From Kitasatospora sp. NA04385 (lineage in GTDB: Bacteria; Actinomycetota; Actinomycetes; Streptomycetales; Streptomycetaceae), in assembly GCF_013364235.1 (NCBI RefSeq), contig NZ_CP054919.1, positions 3,306,055 through 3,370,054 of the forward strand: DNA of 64,000 nucleotides, written 5' to 3'. The translations under genes were made by a program, and so were the position numbers. Positions 1 through 10,050 of this stretch are shown in pieces. Each line of letters opens with the position of its first letter. Position 1 is the stretch's first letter. Under the pieces are notes generated by a model. That model was not told where the DNA came from and made no database searches. It saw nothing but the letters and a program-made list of their open reading frames with translations.

Positions 1-2284
1 CGATCCCGCCGCCGCCCGCCGGCGGCACCGGGCCGGTCGCCACCGGGCGGCCGCCGACCGGTTGCTGGCCGACGCCGATCACCGCGGCCGGGCCGCCGGC
101 CGCGCCGGGCGTGCCGACGGCGCCGGAGCGGTGGCGCCCGTGCCCGCCGCGCCTGACACCGGGCCGGTCACCGGGGCAGCCGCACCGGCCGCACCGGGGC
201 GCCGGGAACGCCCGCCGCCGCGCCGGGGCCGCGCCGACCGGCCCGCCCACCGGGCCGGTGACGGGCACCGGGCCGCCGGTCACCGGCATGCCCGTGGGGA
301 TGCCGCCGCCGACCGATCCGGCGGAGCCGCCGCCGACCGGGCCGAGCTGGAACGAGGAGCCGCCGGAGGACGAGGAGCCGCCGAAGGAGGAGCCCGGGTC
401 CGCGGCGTGCCGACCGCCGCCGCCACCGGAACCGGAGCCGCCGCCGGACGACCAGATGTCGCCGCTGCTGGACACCGGCGGGGCGCTCGGCGCGGGCGGC
501 GCCGCCACCGAGTCGACGTGCACCGACAGCGGGCCGCGCACCGGCGGGGTGTAGTCGGTGCCGGAGTCCTGGTAGGACCCGCCGGAGGGGCCGCCGTAGG
601 ACGGGGCGCCGTACGAGACCGCGGCCTGGACGCCGCCGTACGCGGGGGTGTGCTGCGAGCCGCCGGAGCCGCCCTGGTAACCCCCCTGGTAGCCACCGCC
701 GTTGCCGCGGTGCGCGCCGCCGCCGTCGGCCGGGCCGGGCTGCGGGCCGGCCCCCGGCGCGCTCTGCGCCACCGCGTTCAGCGGGGCGGTGGTCCGCTGG
801 ACGGTCTGGTCCAGCACGCCGCCGTCGCCGAGCAGGCCGCCGTCGCCCAGCAGCAGGTGGGAGCCGTCCGGGCCGGTGCCGTGCCCGCCCGCGGCCGAGG
901 GGCCGGTGCCGTTCGGCCAGCCGCCCTGGCCGTTCTGGCCGTGCCCGTGGCCCGGGCCGTTCTGGAACGGCCCGCCGCCCTGCTGCTGCCCGTCCAGGAC
1001 GGGGACCGGCTTGCCGTCGGGGCCGAGCAGGTCGAGCGGACGGCCGTCCGCGCCGAACTGCACGACCTGCCCGTTCGGGGCGGCCGCCCGGCCCGAGGCG
1101 TCGACCGTGACCGGGTGGCCGTCGGTGCCCGCCAGCAGGTGGCCCTTGGAGTCGGCGACCAGGCCGGAGACCGGGTTGCCGTCGGCGCCCAGCATCACCG
1201 GGTGCCCGTCGTCGCCGAGTTCGAGCTTGCCGTTGTGGCCGAGCGCGAGCACGATGCCGGTGCCGACCAGCGCGCCGCTCAGGCCGACCAGCAGCGGCTT
1301 GCCGTCGGCGCCGAGCAGCGGCTTGCCGTCGGCGCCCATCGCCACGCCGCTGACCGGGACGCCGTCCCCGGTCACCAACTGCTGGGTGCCGTCCTCGCCC
1401 TGCTTGACCGTCAGGCCCTCGACGCCCTTGACCCGCTGGCCGTCTTCGCCGAGCAGCACCGGGTTGCCGTGCCGGTCGGTACGCACCGTGCCGTCGGCCT
1501 TCAGCTCGGCGTGCAGGCCGGCCACGTCGGCCACCTCCACCGAGCGGGCCACCCCGGCCATCGCCAGCGCCCCGGTGACCTGCCCGGAGCGGGCCGCCAT
1601 CGAGGACTCCCGGCCCTCGCCGTGCAGGCCCCGCCCGTCGGCCTGCGAGATCCGCTCCAGGGCCACCAGCGGCGGCTCCCCGGACAGCGACTTCGCGGCC
1701 TCGCCCATGTCCCGGCCGAGCCGCTCCAGCAGCTGGCCGATCCTCACCTTGGCGTGCTCGACCGCGGCCAGTTCCTCGGCCTCGGCGGTGACCTCCTTGG
1801 CCGCGCCGACGACCGCGCCGATCGCGCCGGTCACCAGCCCGCCCACCCCGGTGGTCATCTGCCGGCCGGCCTCGGCGATGTCCGCCTTGGCCGCGGCCTC
1901 GGCCGCGTCCGCCGCCCGGATCTTCTCGGTCAGCTCGGTGAGCACCGAGACGATCTCGGACTTCACCTGGTCGGCGACGCCGGCCGCCTTGTCCAGGGCG
2001 GTGGCCACCAGGGCGGCGGCCGCCGAGGCGTCGTCCAGCTGGCCGCGCCCGCCGCCGCTGAACTGCCGCCAGTGCTCGGCGAACGCCTCCACCGCGCGGC
2101 CCTTGTTCTCGCTCGACACCCGCTGCGCCGAGGCCGCGCCCCGGGCCACCAGGGCGTCCGCCTCCGAGCCGAACTCCCGCCACAGGCCCGCCGCCCGGCG
2201 CAGCCCGTCCTCGTCCGCCTGCGGCCACGCGTGGCCGGTCCGCGCCAGCGCGGGGGCGAGTTCCTCCGGCAGGTTCCTGGACAC
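1..2284 (-). CDS. Large Gly/Pro-rich repeat protein, partial (probable type VII secretion-associated)
   Basis: The open frame runs off the left edge after 761 codons, so the C-terminus is missing. The start is GTG at 2284, preceded by GGGGGAG. Residues about 1-200 are Ala/Glu-rich and helical, like the helical head of WXG100/PPE-type exported proteins. Then comes a run of degenerate 'G-x-D-G-x-P' repeats (for example LGADGKPLL and AGTDGHPVTV), then a long Gly/Ser/Pro tail. The gene follows a WXG100-type gene by 65 bp on the same strand, which supports a secreted partner pair. Between about 130 and 240 the tail becomes Arg/Cys-rich before returning to Gly/Pro/Val, so compensating indels or a sequence error are possible there. 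Function unknown; the type VII link is an inference from context. Confidence 0.7.
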   Translation of the reverse strand, partial: MSRNLPEELAPALARTGHAWPQADEDGLRRAAGLWREFGSEADALVARGAASAQRVSSENKGRAVEAFAEHWRQFSGGGRGQLDDASAAAALVATALDKAAGVADQVKSEIVSVLTELTEKIRAADAAEAAAKADIAEAGRQMTTGVGGLVTGAIGAVVGAAKEVTAEAEELAAVEHAKVRIGQLLERLGRDMGEAAKSLSGEPPLVALERISQADGRGLHGEGRESSMAARSGQVTGALAMAGVARSVEVADVAGLHAELKADGTVRTDRHGNPVLLGEDGQRVKGVEGLTVKQGEDGTQQLVTGDGVPVSGVAMGADGKPLLGADGKPLLVGLSGALVGTGIVLALGHNGKLELGDDGHPVMLGADGNPVSGLVADSKGHLLAGTDGHPVTVDASGRAAAPNGQVVQFGADGRPLDLLGPDGKPVPVLDGQQQGGGPFQNGPGHGHGQNGQGGWPNGTGPSAAGGHGTGPDGSHLLLGDGGLLGDGGVLDQTVQRTTAPLNAVAQSAPGAGPQPGPADGGGAHRGNGGGYQGGYQGGSGGSQHTPAYGGVQAAVSYGAPSYGGPSGGSYQDSGTDYTPPVRGPLSVHVDSVAAPPAPSAPPVSSSGDIWSSGGGSGSGGGGGRHAADPGSSFGGSSSSGGSSFQLGPVGGGSAGSVGGGIPTGMPVTGGPVPVTGPVGGPVGAAPARRRAFPAPRCGRCGCPGDRPGVRRGGHGRHRSGAVGTPGAAGGPAAVIGVGQQPVGGRPVATGPVPPAGGGGI

Positions 2285-2349
2285 GTGCTCCCCCTTCGGG
2301 TGGTACGGCTCGGCGCGCGCAGCCGCCCGCCGCGTGGTCTGACTCCGGT

Positions 2350-2694
2350 TCAGGCCCGGCCGGTCGCGGTCGGGTGGTTCAGCGAGGGCGCGTCGAAGTC
2401 CGCGCTGATGTCCTGATCGGTGCGGTCCAGGTTGTCGGCCATGGTGTGCAGGCCCCGGCCGACCCGGCCCAGCCGCTCGGCCAGCCCCTGCAGCCCGGCC
2501 AGCACGCCCTCCCGGGCCTCGCCGTACGCGGTGCCGAACGGCGTGCCGGGCTCGTCCGAGCCCCACGGGGCGCCCAGCCCCGACAGCCCGCTCTCCAGCT
2601 GCTTCGCCGCCTTGCCGAACTCGTCCGAGATCTTCTCGAACTCCCGCCCCTCGCCGTGGAGTTCCCACGACCGGATGACGACCTCGTCGCCCAT
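2350..2694 (-). CDS. WXG100-like small protein
   Basis: A 114-residue, largely helical protein with a central 'APWGSDE' turn, the position and size expected for a WXG100/ESAT-6-type helical hairpin protein, although the exact W-x-G is replaced by W-G. The start is ATG at 2694 with GGGGGAG seven bases upstream. It has no signal peptide, as is usual for proteins of the type VII system. It is the first gene of a two-gene unit with the large repeat protein that follows, and such neighbours are commonly co-exported. No ESX machinery gene (EccC or others) lies in this window. It could instead be a helical chaperone-like partner. Confidence 0.7.
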   Translation of the reverse strand: MGDEVVIRSWELHGEGREFEKISDEFGKAAKQLESGLSGLGAPWGSDEPGTPFGTAYGEAREGVLAGLQGLAERLGRVGRGLHTMADNLDRTDQDISADFDAPSLNHPTATGRA

Positions 2695-2904
2695 CTGTGC
2701 ACTCCCCCGTGCAAGGGCGCCCGTGCGCCCGACCTACCGGCTGAGCCATCCTAGGACCACTGCGCCCGCCGCCGACCGGCCTGCGGCCCTTTTCACAGCC
2801 GTTTCACCATCACCACCCACCTGAAACGGGCGGAAACCGCGCGGACCGGCACGAACCACCGGCAAAGCCGCGCCGCCGCACCCCGGGCCGCCCCGTCCAG
2901 GCCC

Positions 2905-2910
2905 TACCCT
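2905..2910 (+). promoter_or_regulatory. -10 hexamer of a leaderless promoter
   Basis: TACCCT ends six bases before the GTG start at 2917, so transcription would begin at or next to the start codon. No Shine-Dalgarno sequence is present. Confidence 0.5.
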
Positions 2911-2916
2911 TACCGG

Positions 2917-3771
2917 GTGGCACCAGCTGACAGCACCAAGAGCAAGAAGACCAAGAAGCCCGCCAAGGGCACCGGGGCCAAGGGTCCGGTCGTCGACCTG
3001 GCGATGCCCACCGTCCGCGAGGTCGCCCTCGACTTCCCGCGCGCCTGGGTCGAGTTCACCGATCCCGACGACGAGGACCAGGTGTTCCGCTGCGACCTCA
3101 CCTGGCTCACCTCCCGCTGGGGCTGCATCTTCGGCAAGGGCTGCCACGGCATCCAGCCCGGCCGCGGCGCCTCCGACGGCTGCTGCACCCTCGGCGCCCA
3201 CTACTCCGACGAGGAGGACGAGCAGCGCGTCGTCGGGCACGCCGCCCGGCTCACCCCCGACATCTGGGAGCACCACGCCGAGGGCACCGACGCCAAGGGC
3301 CGGATCCGCCTCGACGGCGGCATCACCATGTTCGACGAGGACGGCGACCGGCAGACCCGCCGGGTGAACGGCGCCTGCCTGTTCCTCAACAGCCCCGGCT
3401 TCCCCGGCGGCGCCGGCTGCGCCCTGCACGTCCTCGCCCTGCGCGAGGGCCTGGAGCCGCTGGAGACCAAGCCGGACGTCTGCTGGCAGCTGCCGGTCCG
3501 CCGCACCTACGACTGGATCGACCGCCCCGACGACACCCGCTACCTCCAGGTCTCCATCGGCGAGTACGACCGCCGCGGCTGGGGCCCGGGCGGCCACGAC
3601 CTGCACTGGTGGTGCACCGGCTCCCCCGAGGCCCACCACGCCCCCGACCCGGTCTACGTCTCCTACCGCCCCGAGCTCACCGAACTCATGGGCCCCGCCG
3701 CGTACGAGACCCTCGTCGCCCTCTGCAAGGCCCACGACACCCGGCTGGCCCCGCACCCGGCCGACCAGTAG
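2917..3771 (+). CDS. Cysteine-rich conserved protein (DUF3109-like)
   Basis: 284 residues. The first 24 or so are Lys-rich and look disordered. A cluster of cysteines follows (RCDLTWLT, then [10 protein letters not shown] and GCCTLG), with further cysteines at ACLF, GCALH, DVCW and WWCTG. This spacing resembles the Cys-rich proteins of the DUF3109/YkgJ type, which are thought to bind a metal or Fe-S cluster. The start is GTG at 2917, supported by a leaderless -10. It stands alone and converges with the nuoD-like gene. The biochemical role is unknown; the metal-binding suggestion is inferred from the cysteine pattern. Confidence 0.75.
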   Translation: MAPADSTKSKKTKKPAKGTGAKGPVVDLAMPTVREVALDFPRAWVEFTDPDDEDQVFRCDLTWLTSRWGCIFGKGCHGIQPGRGASDGCCTLGAHYSDEEDEQRVVGHAARLTPDIWEHHAEGTDAKGRIRLDGGITMFDEDGDRQTRRVNGACLFLNSPGFPGGAGCALHVLALREGLEPLETKPDVCWQLPVRRTYDWIDRPDDTRYLQVSIGEYDRRGWGPGGHDLHWWCTGSPEAHHAPDPVYVSYRPELTELMGPAAYETLVALCKAHDTRLAPHPADQ

Positions 3772-3801
3772 GAGCACCGGCCGGGGCCCGTCCCCGCCCG
3801 C

Positions 3802-4965
3802 CTACTTGTCGATGTCGCCGACCACGAAGAACATCGACCCCAGGATCGCCACCATGTCCGCCACCAGCGTCCCCGGCAGCAGTTCGGTCAGGGCCTGGAT
3901 GTTGTTGAAGGACGCCGAGCGCAGCTTGAGCCGCCACGGCGTCTTCTCGCCGCGCGACACTAGGTAGTACCCGTTCAGCCCGAGCGGGTTCTCGGTCCAG
4001 GCGTAGGTCTCGCCCTCCGGCGCCTTGAGCACCTTGGGCAGCCGCTGGTTGACCGGCCCGGCGGGCAGCTCCGCGAGCCGGTCGAGGCAGGCGTCGGCGA
4101 GGTCGAGGGCGTTGGCGGTCTGCTCCAGCAGGCACTCGAAGCGGGCCAGGCAGTCGCCCTCCTCGCGGACGGACACCTTCAGGACGTCCCGCAGCTCCCC
4201 GTACGCGAGGTAGGGCTCGTCCCGGCGCAGGTCGAAGTCGACGCCGCTGGCCCGGGCGATCGGCCCGCTGACCCCGTACGCGTGGACGTGGGCGCGGGAG
4301 AGCACGCCGACGCCCGCGGTGCGGCCGCGGAAGATCTCGTTGCCGAGCACCAGGTCCTCGAAGACCGGCAGCTGCCCGCGCACCACGCCGACCGCGCGGC
4401 GGACCCGGCCCAGCCAGCCGGCCGGCAGGTCCTCCTTGAGGCCGCCGACCCGGTTGAACATGTAGTGCATCCGGCCGCCGGAGGCCTCCTCCAGCACGTG
4501 CTGGAGCTCCTCGCGGCCGTTGAAGGAGTGGAAGATCGGGGTGATGCCGCCCAGCTCCAGCGGGTAGGAGCCGAGGAACATCAGGTGGTTGAGGACGCGG
4601 TTGAGCTCGGCCAGCAGCGTGCGCAGCCACACCGCCCGCTCGGGCACCTCCATGCCGAGCATCCGCTCGACGGCCAGCACCACGCCCAGCTCGTTGGCGA
4701 ACGCGGACAGCCAGTCGTGCCGGTTGGCCAGCATGATGATCTGCCGGTAGTCGCGGGCCTCGAAGAGCTTCTCCGCGCCGCGGTGCATGTAGCCGATCAC
4801 CGGCTCGGCGCTGGTGATCCGCTCGCCGTCGAGGACCAGCTTCAGGCGCAGCACGCCGTGCGTGGACGGGTGCTGGGGGCCGATGTTGAGCACCATGTCG
4901 GTGCTGCCGGGCTCGCCGGGGAGCGTCTGCGCGCCCGGGCCGATGCCGACCGTGGTCTCCGTCAT
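3802..4965 (-). CDS. nuoD: Orphan NADH-quinone oxidoreductase subunit D (NuoD-like)
   Basis: 387 residues covering the whole 49-kDa/NuoD family, which forms the quinone-binding part of complex I. Near the N-terminus is [15 protein letters not shown], whose last His (residue 36) matches the quinone-head histidine. MHRGAEKL follows, with Arg62 matching the arginine dimethylated in human NDUFS2. Trp85 (RHDWLSAF) stands where the quinone-binding tyrosine normally is. The start is ATG at 4965 after AAGGAGG. It is the second gene of a unit with the MidA-type methyltransferase, 15 bp upstream. No other nuo genes are near, so it is either a paralogue of the main complex I subunit or a member of a reduced complex. 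Confidence 0.88.
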   Translation of the reverse strand: MTETTVGIGPGAQTLPGEPGSTDMVLNIGPQHPSTHGVLRLKLVLDGERITSAEPVIGYMHRGAEKLFEARDYRQIIMLANRHDWLSAFANELGVVLAVERMLGMEVPERAVWLRTLLAELNRVLNHLMFLGSYPLELGGITPIFHSFNGREELQHVLEEASGGRMHYMFNRVGGLKEDLPAGWLGRVRRAVGVVRGQLPVFEDLVLGNEIFRGRTAGVGVLSRAHVHAYGVSGPIARASGVDFDLRRDEPYLAYGELRDVLKVSVREEGDCLARFECLLEQTANALDLADACLDRLAELPAGPVNQRLPKVLKAPEGETYAWTENPLGLNGYYLVSRGEKTPWRLKLRSASFNNIQALTELLPGTLVADMVAILGSMFFVVGDIDK

Positions 4966-4980
4966 GGCCGTCGCCTCCTT

Positions 4981-5985
4981 CTACGAGGGGAGAGTCTGCC
5001 ATCCCGGCAGGCCCGCGAGGTCCTCCGGTACCGGCATGCGGACGGGCTGGACCAGCCAGTGGAACGCCCCGAGCCCGGCCGGATCGGTCAGCTCGGCGGC
5101 CTCCCCGGCGCCGGACAGCGCCCGCAGGTACCCGGCCGGGTCGGTGGCGGCCAGCGCCAGCGGCGGGCGGGCGCCGCTGACGCCGAGCGCCCGCAGCGCC
5201 TCGCGCTGGGTGGCGAGCAGCGCCGGGTGCCCGGGCACGGCCGCCGCGTCGAGGGCGACGTGCGCGGTCAGGTCGCACGAGCCGTCCGGGACGGGGGCGC
5301 ACCCGCGGCCGTCCCGGAACCCGGTCAGGGTGCCGAACGGCGGCCGGGCGGCCCGCAGGTGCCCGTAGTCGGCGGCCACCGCCAGGCCCCGCTCCAGGGC
5401 GCCGACCGCCGCGGCCCAGGCGGCGTCCCGGGGGCCGCCCAGCTCGACCCGCTCGCCGTCCGGCCACCAGCGCCGGGCCCAGGCGGCGTCCGCCGCGCCC
5501 AGCGGGCCCCCGGGCCGCTCGCTCCCGTCCGGCGCGACCTCGATGTACCGCAGCCGCCCGTCCGCGCCGCGCTCGGCCACCTCCAGCGGGACGTTGTCCA
5601 GCCACTCGTTGGCGAACAGCAGGCCCGCGACGCCCGACGGGAGCTCGGCCGACCAGTGCACCGGACCGGGCAGCCCGGCCGGGCGGTCGGCCAGCTCCAC
5701 CGCCCGGAAGTCCACCCGCTCGCGCAGCCCGGCGGGCAGCAGGGCGCGCACCGCCAGGGTGAGTTCGCCGCGCCCGGCGCCGACGTCGACGAAGGCCAGC
5801 CGCTCCGGCCGGCCGAGCGCCGCGTCGACGCCCGCCAGCAGCCGGGCCACCGCCCCGGCGAACAGCGCGGAGGCGTGCACGGAGGTGCGGAAGTGCCCGG
5901 CGGGGCCCTCGGGCCGGCGGTAGAAGCCGCCGTCCGGCCGGTACAGGGCGTGTTCGATCGCGGGCCGCCACCGCATCCATGTCAT
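4981..5985 (-). CDS. SAM-dependent methyltransferase, MidA/NDUFAF7 (DUF185) family
   Basis: 334 residues. After an N-terminal segment with [21 protein letters not shown], typical of this family, comes a Rossmann methyltransferase motif I ([15 protein letters not shown], near residue 90) and [13 protein letters not shown]. The human homologue NDUFAF7 dimethylates an arginine of NDUFS2, the NuoD homologue, during complex I assembly. Here the gene is directly upstream of a nuoD-like gene, which fits the same enzyme-substrate relation. The start chosen is ATG at 5985. TAACGT at 5994-5999 upstream suggests a nearly leaderless transcript. An in-frame ATG three codons later is an alternative. Confidence 0.85.
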   Translation of the reverse strand: MTWMRWRPAIEHALYRPDGGFYRRPEGPAGHFRTSVHASALFAGAVARLLAGVDAALGRPERLAFVDVGAGRGELTLAVRALLPAGLRERVDFRAVELADRPAGLPGPVHWSAELPSGVAGLLFANEWLDNVPLEVAERGADGRLRYIEVAPDGSERPGGPLGAADAAWARRWWPDGERVELGGPRDAAWAAAVGALERGLAVAADYGHLRAARPPFGTLTGFRDGRGCAPVPDGSCDLTAHVALDAAAVPGHPALLATQREALRALGVSGARPPLALAATDPAGYLRALSGAGEAAELTDPAGLGAFHWLVQPVRMPVPEDLAGLPGWQTLPS

Positions 5986-6087
5986 GGCGGACGACGTTAC
6001 CGGGACGACCCGGTCTCCACCCTGGGGAGTAGCGGGGACGGCTCCGGATCGCCCTCGCGGCGGAGCAGAACGGCCGTCCGGACTCCC

Positions 6088-6093
6088 TAGGCT
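6088..6093 (+). promoter_or_regulatory. -10 hexamer of a leaderless promoter
   Basis: TAGGCT ends six bases before the GTG of the histidine kinase at 6100. A GGAGG at 6094-6098 is too close to the start codon to act as a ribosome-binding site. Confidence 0.45.
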
Positions 6094-6099
6094 GGAGGC

Positions 6100-7314
6100 G
6101 TGCATCGACTCAACGCCTGGCTCCGCCGACACCCCGTGGTCGTCGACTCCGCCTGGGCGCTGCTGGTGCTGATGCTCGGCGTGCTCGCGGCGGTCGAGTC
6201 GACCGGCATGCCGGACGACCCGATGCCCTCCTGGAAGCACTACGCCGGCATCGCGGTCGCCTTCCTGCTGCCCGCCCTGATGGTGGTGCGCCGCCGCCGG
6301 CCGGACGCCACCACGGCGGCGGCCGTCGCGCTCGGCCTCGGCCAGGTGGTGGCGGGCGTCGAACCCAACGCCTCCAGCATCGCGTACCTGGTGTTCGGCT
6401 ACACCGGCGCCGCGTTCGGCCGCGCCTGGACGTCCCGGCTGGCGCTGGCCGCCAGCCTGGCCGCCGGGCCGCTGACGCTGTGGCGGCTGACCCCGGCCTC
6501 CGAGCGCGGCGACAGCACCGCCAAGGTGCTGTTCCTGGCCGCCCTGATGACCACCCCGTTCGTGCTGTGCTGGGCCTGGGGCCGGCTGACCCGGGTCCGC
6601 CGCGCCTACCTGGTCGAGCTGGAGGACCGGGCGGCCCGGCTGGAGCGCGAGCGCGACGCCCAGGCCCAGGTCGCGGTCGCCGCCGAACGCGCCAGGATCG
6701 CCCGCGAGCTGCACGACGTGGTCGCGCACAACGTCTCGGTGATGATCGTCCAGGCCGACGGCGCCGCCTACGTGCTGGACTCCTCCCCGCAGCAGACCAA
6801 GGAGGCCCTGGGCACCATCGCCTCCACCGGCCGCCAGGCCCTCGCCGAGATGCGCCGCCTGCTCGGCGTGCTGCGCACCTCCGACACCGCCGGCGAGTAC
6901 GTGCCGCAGCCCGGCGTCGAGGAGCTCCCCGACCTGCTGGAGCAGGTCCGCACGGCCGGCCTGCCGGTCGACTTCGCCACCACCGGCGAAGCCCGCGAAC
7001 TGCCCCGCGGCCTGGAGCTGACGGTCTACCGGATCGTCCAGGAGGCCCTCACCAACGTCCGCAAGCACGGCGGCCCCGACGCCCGGGCCAAGGTCGCCTT
7101 CGACTTCCGCGACGGCGAGCTGGAGGTGCTGGTCGAGGACGACGGCCGCGGCTCCACCCGCGAACAGCTCTCCGGCGGCACCGACGGGCTCGGCCACGGC
7201 CTGATCGGCATGCGCGAACGCGTCGGCATGGTCGGCGGCAGCCTGGACGTCGGCCCCCGGCCCGGCGGCGGCTTCCGGATCCGGGCCGTCCTGCCCCTCA
7301 AAGCGTCCAGATGA
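6100..7314 (+). CDS. Sensor histidine kinase, NarL/DegS type
   Basis: 404 residues. Four to five membrane segments lie within residues 15-170, followed by a short coiled region. The HisKA_3 box is [15 protein letters not shown], with the phospho-accepting His at residue 205. The HATPase domain has NVRKHGG (N-box) and [14 protein letters not shown] (G-box). It senses an unknown signal and phosphorylates the response regulator encoded 23 bp downstream. There is no large extracellular sensor domain, so the signal is probably membrane-borne. It is transcribed divergently from the MidA/nuoD unit. Confidence 0.93.
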   Translation: MHRLNAWLRRHPVVVDSAWALLVLMLGVLAAVESTGMPDDPMPSWKHYAGIAVAFLLPALMVVRRRRPDATTAAAVALGLGQVVAGVEPNASSIAYLVFGYTGAAFGRAWTSRLALAASLAAGPLTLWRLTPASERGDSTAKVLFLAALMTTPFVLCWAWGRLTRVRRAYLVELEDRAARLERERDAQAQVAVAAERARIARELHDVVAHNVSVMIVQADGAAYVLDSSPQQTKEALGTIASTGRQALAEMRRLLGVLRTSDTAGEYVPQPGVEELPDLLEQVRTAGLPVDFATTGEARELPRGLELTVYRIVQEALTNVRKHGGPDARAKVAFDFRDGELEVLVEDDGRGSTREQLSGGTDGLGHGLIGMRERVGMVGGSLDVGPRPGGGFRIRAVLPLKASR

Positions 7315-7337
7315 ACCAGATGAAGGAGAGCCGACCG

Positions 7338-8027
7338 ATGCCGATCCGCGTGATGCTGGTCGACGACCAGGAACTGCTGCGCACCGGGTTCCGGATGGTC
7401 CTGCAGTCGCAGGGTGACATCGAGATCGCCGCCGAGGCCGGCGACGGCCAGCAGGCCCTCGACGTGCTGCGCACCGCGGAGGTCGACGTCATCCTGATGG
7501 ACGTCCGGATGCCCCGGCTCGACGGCGTCCAGGCCACCCGCCGGATCTGCCTCGACGACCACGGCACCCCGCTCGAACACGCCCCCCGGGTGCTCATCCT
7601 GACCACCTTCGACCTGGACGAGTACGCCTTCGCCGCGCTCAAGGCGGGCGCCTCCGGCTTCCTGCTCAAGGACGTGCCGCCCGTCGAGCTGGTCGCGGCG
7701 ATCCGCTCGGTGCACGGCGGCGACGCGGTGGTCGCCCCCACCACCACCCGCCGCATGATCGACCGCTTCGCCGAGGTGCTCCCCACCCCGGCCGGCACCC
7801 CCGGCTCCCCCGTCCTGGCGCCCCTGACCGAGCGCGAGCGCGAGGTCTTCCTGCTCGTCGCCCAGGGCCTCTCCAACGGCGAGATCGCCGCCCGCCTGGT
7901 CCTCTCCGAGGCCACCGTCAAGACCCACGTCGGCCGCATCCTCGCCAAGCTGGGCCTGCGCGACCGCGTCCAGGCCGTGGTCCTCGCCTACGAGAACGGC
8001 CTCGTCCGGGCCGGCGAGACCCCCTGA
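7338..8027 (+). CDS. Response regulator, NarL/LuxR family
   Basis: 229 residues. The receiver domain has the acidic pair D9/D10, phosphorylation site D55 in [11 protein letters not shown], and the conserved Lys in GFLLKDVPP. The C-terminal LuxR helix-turn-helix is [22 protein letters not shown]. The start is ATG at 7338 with AAGGAGAG eight bases upstream. It forms an operon with the preceding histidine kinase. DNA targets cannot be told from the sequence. Confidence 0.95.
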   Translation: MPIRVMLVDDQELLRTGFRMVLQSQGDIEIAAEAGDGQQALDVLRTAEVDVILMDVRMPRLDGVQATRRICLDDHGTPLEHAPRVLILTTFDLDEYAFAALKAGASGFLLKDVPPVELVAAIRSVHGGDAVVAPTTTRRMIDRFAEVLPTPAGTPGSPVLAPLTEREREVFLLVAQGLSNGEIAARLVLSEATVKTHVGRILAKLGLRDRVQAVVLAYENGLVRAGETP

Positions 8028-8133
8028 CGGTCGCGGGCCCCGCACCCCGTCCGCCCTCGGCGCCGACGCGGGCGGCAAACCCCCGTACCATTGACCGGTA
8101 CGTCTGGTACCCCTAGAGGACTGGAACGGAAGA

Positions 8134-9048
8134 GTGCTGCCCGACTTCGGAGACCCCTCCGACCCCGGTAACCGCCCCGCCCGGCTCGCCGTCGGTGTCG
8201 TCGGCGCGGGCCGGGTCGGCCCCGCCCTGGGCGCCGCCCTGCAGCTCGCGGGCCACCGCGTGGTCGCCGCGTCCGGCGTCTCCGCCACGTCCCGCCGCCG
8301 CGCCGAGAACCTGCTGCCCGGGGTGCGCCTGGTGACGCCCCCGCAGGTGATGGCGGCCGCGGACCTGGTGCTGCTGACCGTCCCGGACGACGCCCTGCCC
8401 GACCTCGTGCAGGGCCTGGCCGCGACCGGCGCCGTCCGTCCCGGCCAGCTCCTGGTGCACGCCTCCGGCGCGCACGGCGTGGCCGTCCTGGAGCCCGCCG
8501 CCCGGGCCGGGGCGCTGCCGCTGGCGCTGCACCCGGCGATGACCTTCACCGGCACCCCGGTGGACGTGGCCCGGCTGGCCGGCTGCCCGTTCGGGGTGAC
8601 CGCGCCCGAGGAGCTGCGGCCGGTCGCCGAGGCGCTGGTGGTGGAGATGGGCGGCGAGCCGTCCTGGATCCCGGAGGAGGTCCGGCCGCTCTACCACACG
8701 GCGCTCGCGCACGGCGCGAACCACCTGGTCACGCTGGTCGCGCAGGCGATGGAGCTGCTGCGCACGGCCGGCGTCGCCGAGCCCGGCCAGATGCTCGGCC
8801 CGCTGCTGGGCGCGGCCCTGGACAACGCGCTGCGCTCGGGCGACCTGGCGCTGACCGGCCCGGTGGCCCGCGGCGACGTCGGGACGGTGCGCACGCACCT
8901 GGGCCGACTCGCTACGGTGACCCCGGACATCGGCCAGGCCTACCGGGCGATGGCGAGGGCGACCGCGCAGCGCGCGGTGGCCAACGGCACGTTGAAGCCG
9001 GAGCCGGCGGCGGCGCTGCTGGACGTACTGAACGAGGAGAAGCACTGA
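8134..9048 (+). CDS. Rossmann-fold dehydrogenase-like protein with DUF2520 domain
   Basis: 304 residues. The N-terminal NAD(P)-binding half starts [19 protein letters not shown]-terminal helical DUF2520 domain includes the conserved [15 protein letters not shown]. This arrangement resembles ProC/PanE-type 6-phosphogluconate-dehydrogenase-like reductases. Its stop overlaps the panC start (TGATG), so the two are translationally coupled. That makes a role in pantothenate synthesis (for example ketopantoate reduction) attractive but unproven. The start is GTG at 8134 after GGAACGGAAGA, a weak ribosome-binding site. Confidence 0.85.
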   Translation: MLPDFGDPSDPGNRPARLAVGVVGAGRVGPALGAALQLAGHRVVAASGVSATSRRRAENLLPGVRLVTPPQVMAAADLVLLTVPDDALPDLVQGLAATGAVRPGQLLVHASGAHGVAVLEPAARAGALPLALHPAMTFTGTPVDVARLAGCPFGVTAPEELRPVAEALVVEMGGEPSWIPEEVRPLYHTALAHGANHLVTLVAQAMELLRTAGVAEPGQMLGPLLGAALDNALRSGDLALTGPVARGDVGTVRTHLGRLATVTPDIGQAYRAMARATAQRAVANGTLKPEPAAALLDVLNEEKH

Positions 9049-9953
9049 TGGCACGCGACAGGCGCCCGGCGAAGGCCCCGAAGGCGGCGAAGGTCCGCAA
9101 GGCGGTGCTGACCCGCACCGTGGACGAGTTCGAGGCGGCGTTCTGGCCGGACGAGCAGCCGGTGGACAACGCCGTGGTGATGACCATGGGCGCGCTGCAC
9201 GAGGGCCACGCGGCGCTGGTCCGGGCGGCCCGCCGCCAGGTCGGCCAGGACGGCCGGGTGGCGGTGACGGTCTTCGTGAACCCGCTGCAGTTCGGCGCCG
9301 GCGAGGACCTGGACCGCTACCCGCGCTCGCTGGAGGCGGACGTCGCGCTCGCCGAGGAGATGGGCGCGGACGTGGTGTTCGCCCCGTCCGTGGACGAGAT
9401 GTACCCGAACGGCGAGCCGCTGGTCCGGATCTCCGCGGGCCCGATGGGCGAGGGCTTCGAGGGCGCGTCCCGCCCGGGCCACTTCGACGGGATGCTGACC
9501 GTCGTCGCCAAGCTGCTGCACATCACCGACCCGGACTTCGCGGTGTTCGGCGAGAAGGACGCCCAGCAGCTGGCGATCGTCCGCCGGATGGTGGCCGACC
9601 TGGACTTCGACGTGGAGGTGGTCGGCGTCCCGACCGTCCGCGAGGAGGACGGCCTCGCGCTCTCCTCCCGCAACCGCTTCCTCTCCGAGGCCGAGCGCAC
9701 CCGGGCGCTCGCGCTCTCCCGCGCCCTGTTCGCCGGCCGGGACGCCGGCGCGCAGGGCCCGAAGGCCGTCCGCGAGGCGGCCGCCGCCGTGCTGGAGGGC
9801 GCGGACGGCATCTCCCCCGACTACCTGGCCCTGATCGATCCGCTGTCCTTCACCGAGGCGCCGGACGACTTCCAGGGCGAGGCGGTGCTCGCCGTCGCGG
9901 CCCGGGTCGGCTCGACCCGGCTGATCGACAACGTGAGCGTCATCGTCCGCTAG
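9048..9953 (+). CDS. panC: Pantoate--beta-alanine ligase
   Basis: 301 residues. It joins pantoate to beta-alanine with ATP to form pantothenate in the cytoplasm. The nucleotidyltransferase HIGH-like motif is [13 protein letters not shown]. The pantoate/ATP site includes [27 protein letters not shown], and LSSRNRFLS near residue 205. Residues 1-25 are a basic Ala/Lys-rich extension. The start overlaps the upstream stop by one base. panD, which makes beta-alanine, is next, 97 bp downstream. Confidence 0.96.
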   Translation: MARDRRPAKAPKAAKVRKAVLTRTVDEFEAAFWPDEQPVDNAVVMTMGALHEGHAALVRAARRQVGQDGRVAVTVFVNPLQFGAGEDLDRYPRSLEADVALAEEMGADVVFAPSVDEMYPNGEPLVRISAGPMGEGFEGASRPGHFDGMLTVVAKLLHITDPDFAVFGEKDAQQLAIVRRMVADLDFDVEVVGVPTVREEDGLALSSRNRFLSEAERTRALALSRALFAGRDAGAQGPKAVREAAAAVLEGADGISPDYLALIDPLSFTEAPDDFQGEAVLAVAARVGSTRLIDNVSVIVR

Positions 9954-10050
9954 CCCGGACACCCCGGGGCGGTCGGCCTCCCGAGGGCCCGCCCGCCCCG
10001 TCCCTTCCCGGTACGCACCACCAGGCATGCACTCACAGGAGGCGTGACCC

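Noticed and set aside
62..2416. 784-codon open frame on the plus strand opposite the repeat protein
   Set aside because: Its product is a low-complexity Ala/Arg/Gly shadow; the minus-strand frame has a ribosome-binding site, recognisable repeats and WXG100 context.
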